In this document: one piece after another, positions 35,451 to 46,789 of the stretch | How the letters are laid out: each line of letters opens with the position of its first letter | Numbering within the stretch: position 1 is the stretch's first letter | Assembly: GCA_029204225.1 (NCBI GenBank) | Contig: CM055106.1 | Span: 19,168,149 to 19,232,148 of the forward strand | Origin: Diphasiastrum complanatum | Taxonomy: Eukaryota > Streptophyta > Lycopodiopsida > Lycopodiales > Lycopodiaceae | Length of the DNA: 64,000 nt | Direction: 5' to 3' | Program-made: the position numbers and the translations under genes | Notes under the pieces: generated by a model | The model's database searches: none | What the model was told of the DNA's origin: nothing | Seen by the model: only the letters and a program-made list of their open reading frames with translations

Positions 35451-37811
35451 GATTGGTAGGGTCCATTGATCAATTGTTTTGTTTCCTCTATTGAAGGTAT
35501 AAAATGGACTACCACGACATGCTAGATTTCCAAGCAAAACAATCTCAATACTTGAGCAATAGCTCCCTAAGGTCTTTTAGTTCTTGTTCAACCACATAAA
35601 CACCTATGTAGATATCGCTTTTCTCCTCACAGAGGAGTTTCACTTAAGCATGCCCATTAGATATGGTTGAGTTATCTTTAGGTATTCCATCCTTGCTACA
35701 TTTTGGGTGTGGCATTGCAAGGACTAGAGACCACCACTTCATCCATTAGGTAGTTTTTGAAATGTTGAGGTACAACGCGCAAGGGTTTAGGCCCCATCGA
35801 CAATATTCATCCCTCATAGCTTTATTATGAGCATTTTACTCAGTCTTTTCTTTTTCGATTCTTGTTTTGTGGGTCTTAGGGGAGTGACTAAACTTCTCAA
35901 ATACGTCTTATGAAATTTTGTCGTTTTTGGTTGGTGCTTGGATGGGGTGATTAATTGTCCTTTTTGTTTAGACTTGGTTTTGATGTTATGTCATAATAAC
36001 ACTTCTACCTTGTAAATAGCCTCATGAAACATAGTGACCAATTGAAAGCCCTTAATTTCCTTGCCCTTGATTTTAAGGGTCGCTACGTCACCATGACTTG
36101 AGTTTGGAACTTCAGTGGAGGTGTCTTTCTCGTGTCTAGAGAATGAGGGAGACTTTAGAGTGGGGGACATATCAGACTATATTAGTTGAATATCGAGACA
36201 TATTTCACAAGATTGCATGAGTTTGGAGGCGTCAAATGACATGTTGAGGGAATAACCGATTTTCAGCATGACTTATAACATAAACTTTTGCTTAAATTAT
36301 TCCTCACCAAAAAAATCTAATATACATATACAAGAAAAAATCAACCTCATGTCTGAAAAGAAAACTTAACTCTCAATGATGAAGCTTTTTTGACTAGCTA
36401 CGTTATTACCGAGTCTCGAACGATTTCAGCATCCACGAATTCAACATGAGCATGCAACTATAACATAGAGTGTATCTTTGTATTGACAAAATTTTACAGC
36501 AAATTCAATCCCAATCAATTCTAAAAGTGATGGAGGATGCATAAATGAAATCCAAACTATGAGCTAGAATCAAGACTAGTTACCAAAACTAGCAAATTTG
36601 GCATTTAACTCCACATTAGGCACATAGATTTGATCAAATGAACCAAAGTAAAGTACAACAAGCTTCTCAAACCTATAAACAGGTTCAGTACCTTCCAAAC
36701 CAAGCAATTAATGCATAAGAACACTCACATCCAATAGCTAGAACTCGCCACCAAATGACAATGATGATTTGGAAAAACTCGATTTTTCTTGATATTTGGA
36801 TGGAAATCCCATCATACATTTATACTTTTCAAGCTCGGATCTGAGCATATTAGGGCACCTCTGAACTTATCATACCCTAACCCTAACATCTAACCCAATA
36901 GGTCATTGGATCCACCCTAATATGGGGTTAAGATCTCAAGATCCAAAAACAATGTAAAACATGCTATTTTTAGTTCCTAGAATTTCTCTAGCTTATCTAA
37001 GCACACTTTGGCCTCATTTCAAACATGCTATCACAATGTAATATGAGGAATGAAGTCTTGGGAAAGCATCATATGCTATTTGGCACGTGTGGCATCTATT
37101 TACATGGCCATCTTGCCAATTACAATGCATGTGACCAAAATTGGTCAAGCTAGAATTGTGAAATTTTAACATGTATAAACTTATAGCTCCAGCTAGCTTT
37201 GGCCCCCTTTAATTGATTTGTTTGAGGTCCATCAATCTTCTATATATCTCGCTCTTTCATAATTAATATCTTGTGGTTAGTTTCGTATATATCTTGTAAC
37301 TGAAATAATTAATTCTTAAGATGTGCCATTTTTTTAATTTATAGAAGCTATCAATTTGTGAAAGTATTTGGTGAGATGAAGGATTGAAGATGTTAAAATC
37401 TGAATACCACATTCTTGAAAAGCATGATAAACTATGTGACAAGCTAATTATCCAATCAAGGTAGATAGTCATATAGCGATTTAATATCCTCTTTGTCGTC
37501 TTTAGTTTATGTTTTCACTTTTTTGACACAAACACGTACAATGTGATGTGTTGAATAAATAAGTTTTTGTAGCCTTGCTATGTGATTAGGACATTGTTTA
37601 TGAATTCAATAGTGAATTGATATTCTTAGAAGGTATAAGCTATAAACATCTTTTTATTTATATTAACATGGTTACCTTTGTCTATTTGCAATCAAAATGT
37701 GTAACAGTAAGATTCTCATGGGGTTTTTTAATCAGCAATATTTTGTGGTATATCTTTGTATGCTATGATGGGAATGTGCGAATGATAAATTTTATTTAGT
37801 CGATATTGCTA
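35451..37811. other. No recognisable gene
   Basis: AT-rich DNA. The first part may be the Gag side or leader of the Gypsy element to its left, but I see no zinc knuckle or capsid signature. Confidence 0.35.
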
Positions 37812-38355
37812 TGAAAGTAGATTGCTCAAAATTGCTCCCAAAACCAAGACTTCACCTCATTAGTCAATTCAAGCCAAATGAGGCTCTCTATGTACATGAA
37901 ACGATCTCAAGCTGATGCTGATTCATCAGATCTAGCACGTGTGAAGATGCTTAGTCACCAAAGGATCCATCAATCACATCAAACTAGGCACATGGTCCAT
38001 GACTTCCAAGATTTAAGGCACTTCCTTGATTTTGGGTGATTTTCTAACTTAGAGGAACTTAAACAAAAATCTTCCACAAGTCTAAACTCAACTTCTACTG
38101 ATCATCTACAAGTGAGAGATCAATCCTAATCTCAAAATATAGCACATTCTACTAATAGAAAGGTGCCATGGCATGTAGCTAGAAAACTAGATTTTGGCCA
38201 TTTTAGCCAATAGATCTCTAATCAAATGTACATACTAGAGGATTGATCTAAATGATAAATGCATTTAATTCACACATGGGAACAGGCTCCACACATGTGT
38301 AATCATGATATGTACACGAATTTGGCCTAGATCAAGCATGATTTTGACATTTTCA
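37812..38355 (-). repeat. 3' LTR of Copia F
   Basis: On the minus strand the block starts TGAAAATGTC directly after a polypurine tract (TTTTGGGGAGGAGTG) and ends ...CTACTTTCA, so it has the short inverted TGAAA/TTTCA ends expected of an LTR. Its length is about 544 bp. The 5' LTR of the element is absent from the window. Confidence 0.65.
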
Positions 38356-38615
38356 CACTCCTCCCCAAAATCTAGCTTGGTAAATCTAACATACATCTAT
38401 CTACAATTCCAAGTGCTAATCTTTTGCTTGCACTTTTTCTTTCACAAAATGGTGTGAAATCTCAATGTGCTTGGTATGAGCATGGAAGATCGGATTGCTG
38501 GCAAGTTGTTGGGCTGCTTGATTGTCTCAATAAATGCTTGGAATATCTTCAGCCTTCATCACTTGAAGCTCCTTTGAAAGTCTTCTTAGCCATAGGATCT
38601 CCTTTGTTGTTGTTG

Positions 38616-38837
38616 TCATAGCTTTATACTCGGATTCGGTTGATGAAAGAGAGATGGTATTTTACTTTTTGGAAAGCCAATATATGACTCTTCCACATAG
38701 GAATGTAGCAAAGGCACTTGTGGATCTTCTATCCACTTGTCACTTGCAAAATTTGAGTCCGAGTATGCTCTCAAACAAATATTAGTCCCTTGATACACTA
38801 TGCCAAAGTTTCTAGTAGCCAAGATGTACCTTAACAC
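38616..38837 (-). pseudogene. Copia F RNase H region
   Basis: Encodes MLRYILATRNFGIVYQG and AYSDSNFASD, the RYLKGT and YSDADWAGD-type blocks of Copia RNase H (first catalytic Asp kept). A frameshift follows WIEDPQ. Confidence 0.75.
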
Positions 38838-38936
38838 TCTTTTGGCACTCTTCTAATGATATATTAATGGATTTTGCATGTTGACTCAATTTGCCAACAC
38901 AAAAGTTTAGATCTGGTCTAGTGATGGTCAAATAGA

Positions 38937-40032
38937 TCAAGGAACCAATAAGTTTTCTATAGGTGGTGATGTCCTCAAAAGATGCTTCATACTTTCCTTA
39001 GAAACTTTCATATTTAGTTCCATGGGAGTTTCAACCCCTTTACAATCCTTCATGCCAAACTTCTCTAAGATGGATCTAGCATACCTAGATTGACATATGA
39101 AAGTAAAATCATCACATCTAGTGACTTCTATTCCAAGTATGACCTTTAGAAGTCCTAGATCTACCATCTTAGACTCACTAGACAAGGCTCTAATGCCATC
39201 ATGATCATTTCCTGTGAGAATTATATCATCAACATATAAAACCAAAAGGATGATCTTTACATCATTACATTTGTAGTACAATGATGGTTCATAAGAACTT
39301 ACAACAAATCCAATAAAGATAAGATAAGAATGCAACCTAGAGTACCAAGCTCTAGGTGCTTGCTTGAGTCCATAAAGACCCTTCTTCAAAAAGCATAGTT
39401 TTTCTTCTTCTCCATCTTTGATGAAGCCCTCAGGTTGGCACATATAGATTTCCTCTTCCAAGAATCCATTCAAGAAAATTTGTTACATCAAGTTAAAAGA
39501 GCTTCCATTTGAAAGAAGTAGCAAGACATATAATCAAACTAATGGTTACAAGCTTTGCAATAGGAGCAAAGGTTTCATCATAATCTATGCCTTTGACTTG
39601 CAAATATCCTTTTGCTACAAGTCTAACTTTATACTTATGAATGGAACCATCTTGATTATATTGCAATCTATATATCCACTTACAAGTAAGAGGCTTCTTT
39701 CCATAAGGTAGATCAATAAGATTCCAAGTTTGATTTTCTAACAAAACATACTCTTGCATAGCATTCTTCCAACTTTGAGAGTTAATTGCTTCTTCAAAAC
39801 ATGTTGGTTCTTCAAGCATAGTAGTCAAGAAAGAATAAGAGGTGTGTAGTTGAGAATCCTCCCTTTGCTTCCCTTCGTCACTATAAGTGAGCCTTGATGG
39901 CTCAGTCCTCAATCTTGTTGATCTTCTTGGCTCCTTTGGATCTTGAGCAAGATCCTCTTGGTCTTCAACTCCTTGAAGCTCCTCCTCGACCATAGCACGA
40001 TCATTGATAAGATGAGTGTTGTTGGAAAGCAC
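38937..40032 (-). pseudogene. Copia F reverse transcriptase
   Basis: Two frames, 39,493-40,032 and 38,937-39,473, together give the linker (NQTWNLIDLPYGKKPLTCKW), KYKVRLVAKGYLQVKGIDY, then NGFLEEEIYMCQPEGF, KKGLYGLKQAPRAWYSRL and the intact catalytic YVDDIILTG. A frameshift near 39,480 separates them. The overall similarity to functional Copia RT is high. Confidence 0.9.
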
Positions 40033-40306
40033 CTTCTCTTTATCATTGAGAGATTCATCAAAAAGTACATCTCTACTTACAACTTTACTATTTTCACTCT
40101 AACCAACAAAGATGCCTTTAAACAAAGTAGTATCTTCCTTCTTCCTTACTTCTAAAGGAATGTATACATAACAAGTACATCCAAAAATTTTCAAATCACT
40201 AAGATTTGGCTTTTTGCCATACAATATTTCATAAGGTGTGAGGGCCTTCAATGGCACTATTAGTCATTCTATTAAATAGAAAGATTGCACATAAAATAGC
40301 TTCTCC

Positions 40307-41337
40307 CTAAAATGTAATAGGAAGAAATGCATCTAATCTCAATGCTTTAGCACACTCACATAGTGTTCTATTTTTTCTCTCGGCCACTCCATTTTGTTGT
40401 GGAGTGTATGTGCAAGTAAACTCTCTTCTAATGCCATTAGGTTGACAAAACTCTTTCATGCTATTGGAGATGTACTCCCCTCCATTATCACATCTCAATA
40501 CTTTCAAGCCAACATTAAGTTGCTTTTCTACAAGAGTTTGAACTTCACAAAGGATTCAAACACTTTATTTTTCTTAGACAAAAGGTAAATCCAAGAGTAT
40601 CTTGATTTATGATCAATATAAGTGACATACACAAGAGCTCCACCATCAAATTCATGTGAAAAAGAGTGAACATTCGAGTGAATAAGATCAAGAAGAGAGT
40701 TAGATCTTGTCAAAGATCTCTTGAAAGGTTGCTTATAGGACTTGGAAAGTTCACAAGTTTCACAAAGCTTGCCACACTTGGATATGGCTTTGGGAAGTCC
40801 AATTGCTAGTTCCTTGTTCACCATGGTTTCCATAGCTTTGAAGTTAGGATGGCCTAACCTCTTGTGCCATAACTCCACTTGAGAGAGCTCCTCCCTTGCC
40901 ATGTTTACACTTCCAACAATCACATTAGAATCCAACTTAAATATTCTTCCTTGCTTAAAACCACTAGCAATACATTTATCATTCTTCAAGATGGAACATG
41001 CTCCATGCTTGAAATGTACATCTAATCCACTATCCATAAGTTGACCAACACTTAACAAGTTCTTTGTAATAGAAGGTACATAAAGAACATTGTCTAGATC
41101 TACTTTCTTAGATGATCCAAGAAACAAAGGAATGGATCCAATTTCTACAATCTCACATTGTTGATCACTTGTAGTGAAGATATTAGAATTATTGAAGGAA
41201 AGCAAAGTGGAAAAGTAGTCTTTCTGGTGTGTCATATGGGAGCTAGTCCCACTATCAATCCACCAAGTGTTATGATTAGATGTTTGTGTTAAGGAAGCCA
41301 TCAATGATAAATTGCATTCATCCTCCTCCTCAAGCAC
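40307..41337 (-). pseudogene. Copia F protease and integrase
   Basis: The part at 40,528-41,337 carries the protease motif WWIDSGTSSHMT with intact DSG, YVPSITKNLLSVGQL, the GAG-pre-integrase zinc region (LWHKRLGHPNFKAMETM, CETCELSK) and the start of the integrase core. After a frameshift the core continues at 40,307-40,507 with RCDNGGEYISN and YTPQQNGVAERKNRT, holding catalytic Asp and Glu. A decayed C-terminal portion runs to about 40,050. Confidence 0.9.
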
Positions 41338-41392
41338 AAGATTGCCATGGTTGTCCTTCTCTTGAGCATTTTTCAGCTGATATCGATCTACT

Positions 41393-41870
41393 CTCTTCTC
41401 AACTTGATTTTTGTGAGAGAATCAATGACATCTTGGAAGTTGGATTTAGGCAATTCAGCTTTTTCATATTTGATGTAGTATGGTTTAAAGTTATTTTCAA
41501 TGATAGTGTGACTGTGAGGAAAGATGAGAGTGGTTATTTTGCTGTTGATTCCATCAAGGAGCTTTGTACAGATCAAAATGAATTTATTTTTCCTCAACAA
41601 TGTCAGCATGTACACATATGCGTTCAAGTAGCCAATGCTCTTTTTATCTCAATCAATTGATTTTGTATAAAAAATATTGTTTGTGTGTATAACCAAGCAA
41701 TATTGTAAGATATATCTAATTACGAGTCAATGTTTATGGTAATATCGATCAATTATAGGTGGTCTTTCAACTTGACCATTTAGATCCCAGATGGTGGTAC
41801 GTGATTAAAGTCGCTTCTCAAAACAAAAGAATTTTTGAGGACAAAGATGTCTTGGAAGACATGTGACCAA
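41393..41870 (+). pseudogene. CACTA (En/Spm) transposon DUF4216-domain remnant
   Basis: A plus-strand frame gives INDILEVGFRQFSFFIFDVV, WFKVIFNDSVTVRKDESGYF and FIFPQQCQHV. After an intron (donor at about 41,612, acceptor ...AATTATAG at about 41,757) it continues VVFQLDHLDPRWWYVIKVAS. The order (DI.EV.F, FK..W, DE.GF..V, PQQ.Q.VFY..D, DP.W.VV.K) matches DUF4216, found beside the TNP2 transposase in plant CACTA elements. The rest of the transposase is missing. The match with an intron in the expected place makes me fairly confident. Confidence 0.6.
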
Positions 41871-41929
41871 GTCATATACTTGATGATGAAGATGATACAT
41901 TTTGAGAGGATGCGCGTGATTCAACCACA

Positions 41930-43450
41930 CTCGAGTATTTTTGAGTGATGGTTTTGATCCTGTCCACACCTCATAAGGTGTCTTGCCATTCAGGGCTTTG
42001 GTGATGGATCAATTTTGCAAATAGGCAGCTGTAGTAACATCTTCTACCCAGAACTTCTTTGGAAGAGAGGCATGGGCCAGCATGCTCTTGGAACTTTCAA
42101 TGAGTGTCCTATTCTTCTGTTCAGCTATACCATTGGACTGAGGTGAATAGCTGGTTGTAAATTGTTGATATATTTCGCTGGCCTTGCAGAACTCCTTGAA
42201 TTCTGTGGAGATATACTCTCCCGTTTCATATGTGCGTAGAGCTTTGATCTCCTCTGGGTCTGATATTCTGTAGATGCCTTGAACTGCTTGAAAAACTTAA
42301 ACGCTTCAGATTTGTTCTTCATTAAGTAGGTAGCAGTCCTTTGAGAGAAGTCGTCGATGAAGGTTAGGAAGGAAATAGAGAGCTCCCCCTGTGGAAGCAG
42401 TCTACATCAGGCCACAAATGTCGTTGTGTACAAGGTCAAGCAATCCCTTGGGTGTATGAACTGAGTTTGAAATGAAGGGGCTTCTAGCATGCTTGTTGTT
42501 AATACAGCTTTCGCATGGAGAAGTTGGCTTGTTGACGGAAGGTAGATCTTGTACTAGACCTTGAGCAGACATTTGCTGAATACTGTTGAAATTAAGATGG
42601 CCAAGTCTGAAGCTGCCAAGTCTGAAATTAAGATGACCAAGTCTAAAATGCCACATCATATATAGCCGCTTCTTCTTTCGTAGGCTAGAACCTTCCGGAA
42701 TTTGTCAAGAATTGTGCAACCTTCTGTACCAAATTCGACCCTTCGACCTAAATCAGTGCTTCTGCTAACTGAAAGCAGATTCTTGGTCAGATTTGGAACG
42801 TGGAGAACATTGGACAACAACTTGACTTCACCTCTTTTGAATTCAACTCTGAGTGTTATCACCAAGTTGCACAACAAGAGAGTGGACGAATGACTTATAG
42901 TCTTTGAACCAGTCGCGATGGTGAGTCATGTGTTGAGTTCCATTGGAATCTAGGTACTAGAAATTGATATCATGTTGTGTTCTCCGACTTTGGTCATGAA
43001 AGCTGCTTCATCTTCTTCTTGTTGCTGATTTGAGTGATTGGTTGTAGCACTACATGCTTGTTGTTGGAATTGCTTCTTCTTTTCGTTGTTGTACTTCAAA
43101 GTTCGGCAGTTTTTATTTCATGGCCAGTCCTCTTATAGCATCTGAAGAATAGTTTCTGCACTGGTTAGAACGATGAAGAGGTTGAATTCAATCTTGAACC
43201 AGAATTTGGTCCAGTTTGTATGTTGCTCTTCTTGTCAGTATAACCTGACTTTGTAGATCTGTTGGATCTAAACTTTTGATTTTTTGAATATAGAGCTTGA
43301 GGATCCGATCTTGAGCCTGAAGAGGATGCCGATCTTCTTTCTATATCTATTATGGCGGTCTCCCATCTAATAGAAATTAAAATGATCCTAAAATGCATTG
43401 TATAGAGTGAGTACATATAAGATCCACTCAAATCATAGTTTTCTATTGTT
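41930..43450 (-). mobile_element. Degenerate Copia retrotransposon (Copia G)
   Basis: Minus-strand pieces: Gag end (KSGYTDKKSNIQTG, about 43,200), a decayed zinc knuckle, protease around 42,900-42,960 (LDSNGTQHMTHHRDWF, DSG replaced by DSNG), VLHVPNLTKNLLSVSRSTDL (42,656-42,877), the GAG-pre-integrase zinc region (WHFRLGHLNF, CESCINNK) and integrase start (LLDLVHNDICGLM) at 42,402-42,659. The decayed core continues to 41,930. RT is absent. A short in-frame duplication (GHLNFRLGSFRLGHLNF) lies at about 42,590-42,650. Confidence 0.8.
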
Positions 43451-43580
43451 TGTTTAGGGGTTCTTCTATGGCGATCTTCCAACTAGAAGAGAACTAAGAA
43501 TGGATGGATGCATAAGTTACACTATGGCAGTCTCCCAACTAGTGTAATGTAAATAACAATACTAAGCTTATCTAAAACTA
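43345..43580 (+). repeat. Three copies of a TATGGCGRTCTYCCAACTAG motif
   Basis: The motif occurs at about 43,350 (ATGGCGGTCTCCCATCTAAT), 43,468 (ATGGCGATCTTCCAACTAGA) and 43,524 (ATGGCAGTCTCCCAACTAGT), each followed by an AT-rich segment. It is non-coding. Confidence 0.55.
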
Positions 43581-44071
43581 ACTCCACAAGGGAATGGAAG
43601 CAAAGTGAACGAAAGATAATCCCATAACAACTTTCACATAAATTAACTAAATGAGGAAAGCTTAGTGAGCCTCGAGCACCTACCACCAAGTATTCTATCC
43701 ACAAGTATGAACTCGTACGAGTAAGCAAAAACAAGATTACACAAAAGTGTCTATATTAATCCAATAGCTTCTTGTACAAGTGTTGTTGGAGGCCCAAATC
43801 CACTTCCATGTATGGAAAGAGTGGTGGGCCTAAGCTTAAACATGCTCATGGGACTAAGTCCAAACTTAAAGCTAATTAACTTGTGCACTTGCACTAACTT
43901 AGAATCAACTTAACTTGAACTTAGGAATCAAATATTAAACTTAGACTTTCTAAGTTGAACCATTACAAATGATTGTAATAGTTAAACTTAAAGAGTAAAA
44001 GGTCTAAGCATAAGGTTTTCCTAATCCGAATTACTTGTGGGCTTACGAAACACATGCCACAATAATTCTTA
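43581..44071. other. No recognisable gene
   Basis: Possibly an LTR or leader of an adjoining retroelement. Short recurrent words (AACTTAGAC, TTAAACTTA) but no coding homology. Confidence 0.35.
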
Positions 44072-44734
44072 TGTTGGGTGTCATGCCCATGATTGGTCTC
44101 AGGTAGCGTGTCCACGCTGGGACCAGTAGACCAACAACCCGTAAGTTAATTGTGACTATAAGGGAATTGAGGCCCTTATGTGTACATGGTCATAATTAAT
44201 GGTTGTTGGCCTAAACACATGGTTGTGGAGTTGGTATGAGTCTTTCAGTGAGTCATTAGGGAACTGGATGACGTGGCCCAGATAGGCTGCACAGGTGTCC
44301 AGTGAGGTGTCACAGTGCACTACCAGTGGTGCATGGGCCTTGGAGGATATAAGTATACCTGCTGGGCTCTCACTAGTGTATGCTTGATTTGTGATGAGTA
44401 GCTACATGCTGCTGGTGTGACTCCTCTTCCCATGACTCTGATTGATCCATAACTTGGGGGCTAGATTCGTATGATCTAGGTTTGGTTGGGTTGGTTTAAC
44501 CTCCACCGGTTCCCATGTATTGTTGCTTTGTATGGTATGCTTAGACTAGAATCCTGTTTTGCGATTTTTTATTGCTTAGAATCCATTTGCTGACTCATTG
44601 GTATAATTTGTAAATGAAAGCACATGTGGTCTGTAAATTGGTGTTTTGTAGACATTGCTTGGTTCAGTAACTATTATACCCGTTATGAATGTGTTAACTG
44701 AACAAATAATATTTAATTTTCAGTTGGCGAGCAA
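44072..44734 (+). repeat. Probable 5' LTR and leader of Gypsy H
   Basis: It begins TGTTGGGTGTCATGCCC, contains a GGATATAAGTATACC core-promoter-like segment near 44,345, and runs into the Gag start codon at 44,735. The exact LTR end and primer-binding site were not determined. Confidence 0.4.
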
Positions 44735-45715
44735 ATGGATACTGGTGAAATTTTGGAGGGGGGTGCTACCGAGATTCATCCGACATCACCAGGAAGTGAT
44801 GGGGGAAATACAGAGATTCAGCCGGCCTCACCCGACAGTGATGACACCCTAGACTCAGAAAAACTGTTGCAAACTTTAGGCAAGGCAGTTTTAGAACTTC
44901 ATCAAAGCAATAAACAACGGGATAAACAAATGCAAAATCTATTTAATCAAGTGCAAGCAATTAACTCTAACAACTTGGGCTACCAACTGGAAATATTTTT
45001 CGGCAATAAAAAGTTTAAACACCCGGAAGTTGTTGAAGACTGGATAAATCGTTGGACAACGTCCCAGAAGATAAACGAATATCATCGGTTCTATTGTTTT
45101 TGGAAGGCAAAGCCTCTTCTTGGTGGAGGGAACTTTCCACGAAACCGATGACCTGGGCTGGATTCGTGACGGAATTCCGGAAAGCTTTTGTCACGATAGG
45201 CGATTCCGAACTGTATATTCGGTTTATCAACTGCAAAATGGGCAGCCAAGAACTGGACGGTTATGTCCAAGAGTTCTTGGACTCTTTGGCCAAGGTGCCG
45301 CTATTTGATCGTAAGTTAGCACAGTGGCAATCTATTGTCGGACTGCCAGCTGATTATCAAAATGAATGCAAACGAAATATCCTTAACTCACTAGAGGATG
45401 CTATCCGTGTGGCGAAAGCCTATGATAGTATAGTTGTTGCATCACGAAAAAAGCGTGCACGGCCAAACGGCCCCAAAACCCAAGCAAGAAAAATCTAACA
45501 AGCCTAAGAAACAGTTTTTTGACGAACTGGAAGCAGAAGCGTACCAACAGTCAAAGAAAAAGAAGAATAAGAAGAAATTGGTGGTGAAAGACAAAGTGCG
45601 ATTGGTGGCGCTTAAACAGAATCTATGTTTCCTCTGCAATAAACCTGGGCACCGTGCTAAACAGCGCCCCGAACGGAAAGCAAAGTCGTCAAGTTTCATG
45701 ACTGTGGAATTGTGA
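44735..45715 (+). pseudogene. Gypsy H Gag (capsid and zinc knuckle)
   Basis: Starts MDTGEILEGG with two similar Pro/Ser-rich repeats (TEIHPTSPGSD, TEIQPASPDSD), then an LLQTLGKAVLELHQSNKQRD helix and the capsid region in another frame (EGKASSWWRELSTKPMTWAG, FRKAFVTIGD). A basic stretch precedes the knuckle CFLCNKPGHRAKQR, in which the last zinc-binding Cys is Arg (CGC; one base from TGC). At least two frameshifts (near 45,055 and 45,490) break it. Confidence 0.8.
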
Positions 45716-45884
45716 CTTAAATTGAGCCATTAGATTTCCATGTCATGAATCTGGATCAGACTGATGTAATTTTGGGCTATGAATGGTGTTTTGGCAAATC
45801 AGACTCTTTAGAGATAGATTTTAAAAATCATTCTATGGTATTTAAAGATAAGTTTGATCAGATTGTCTCTATTTCTGGAGAGAC

Positions 45885-46684
45885 CGATGTACTTCCATCG
45901 CCGAGTAGTGTTTCTAGATGATATTCTGATCTATAGCAGAACACTCAAAGAGCATGCTAAGCATCTCCGTACTGTCTTACGTATCTTAAGACAAGAGAAG
46001 CTTTATGCAAAGGAATCAAAGTGCGAATTCTTCAAGAAGGAGCTTCTTTACCTAGTTCATAAGATTACCTCCTTTGGGATCAAGATTAACGAAGACAAGG
46101 TGAAGACGATAGGGGAATGGCCAATTCCTAGAACGGTACATGAACTTAAGTCATTCTTAGGTTTCACTGTGTCTTTCCGTAGGTTTGCAGAGTACTCGAA
46201 GATTGCTGCACCTCTCAACAATATGTTGAAAGGAGCGAAAAGCCGCAAAGGTAGGCCAAGTCCTGCTATTAGATGGAATGAGAAATTAGATGAGAGTTTT
46301 TGCAAACTCAAGCTTCTAATTGCCTCAGCTCCAGTTTTGAGGATAGCGGATCCAGATTTGTCGTTCATCATTAACACTGACGCGAGTGATACGGCTATTG
46401 GAGTTGTTCTCTTGATCCATGCTTTGAAATCATGGAGGCATTACTTGTACGGTAATAAATTCGTGGTTAATACGGATCATCAACCTATAAAATATTTCTG
46501 TAATCAGAATGATTTGCGAGGTCGTAAGGCCAGATGGGCAGAGCTCATGCAAGAATTTGACTTGGAAGTGCGGTATATCAAGGGCTCATCTAATCAGGTG
46601 GCTGATGCACTTAGTCGAATTCGTAAAGGAGAGTTCGTTCACTTCACCAATTCGACTAAGTGCATAAGCCACCTGATTAGATGA
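45885..46684 (+). pseudogene. Gypsy H RT palm/thumb and RNase H
   Basis: Starts within the palm at RRVVFLDDILIYSRT (the catalytic DD is kept), continues with LRQEKLYAKESKCEFFKKEL and VHELKSFLGFTVSFRRF, then RNase H INTDASDTAIGVVL. About 30 residues are missing before LKSWRHYLYG. The end is FVVNTDHQPIKYF and GSSNQVADALSRI. The frame stays open over the whole part. Confidence 0.85.
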
Positions 46685-46789
46685 GCCCCTAATATACTGC
46701 ACTTCAAAGTCAAATTCTTGCATGAGTTCTGCCCATCTGGCCTTACGACCTCGCAAACCATTCTGATTACAGAAATATTTTAAAGGTTG
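46481..46789. repeat. Inverted duplication of the RNase H end (hairpin with 140-bp arms)
   Basis: 46,481-46,622 and the complement of 46,649-46,789 are highly similar and both encode the RNase H tail (KARWAELMQEFD...SSNQV...ALSRI), the second on the minus strand. Only about 26 bp separate the arms. Differences between the arms show it is not a sequencing artefact of one molecule folding back exactly. Confidence 0.9.

Larger units (their letters stand above)
38356..41345 (-). mobile_element. Copia retrotransposon, 5'-truncated (Copia F)
   Basis: It keeps protease, integrase, RT and RNase H in Copia order with fewer lesions than the other elements here. The coding blocks are listed separately. 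It lacks Gag: the sequence stops near 41,345, at the edge of a CACTA-type fragment. Frameshifts near 38,940, 39,480, 40,290 and 40,515 disrupt the polyprotein. Confidence 0.85.
44735..46690 (+). mobile_element. Internally deleted Ty3/Gypsy retrotransposon (Gypsy H)
   Basis: Gag, a short decayed protease region and then the second half of RT and RNase H follow one another, but the N-terminal half of RT is missing (junction near 45,885) and part of RNase H is deleted near 46,412. There is no integrase. It is a non-autonomous, dead copy. Confidence 0.85.
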
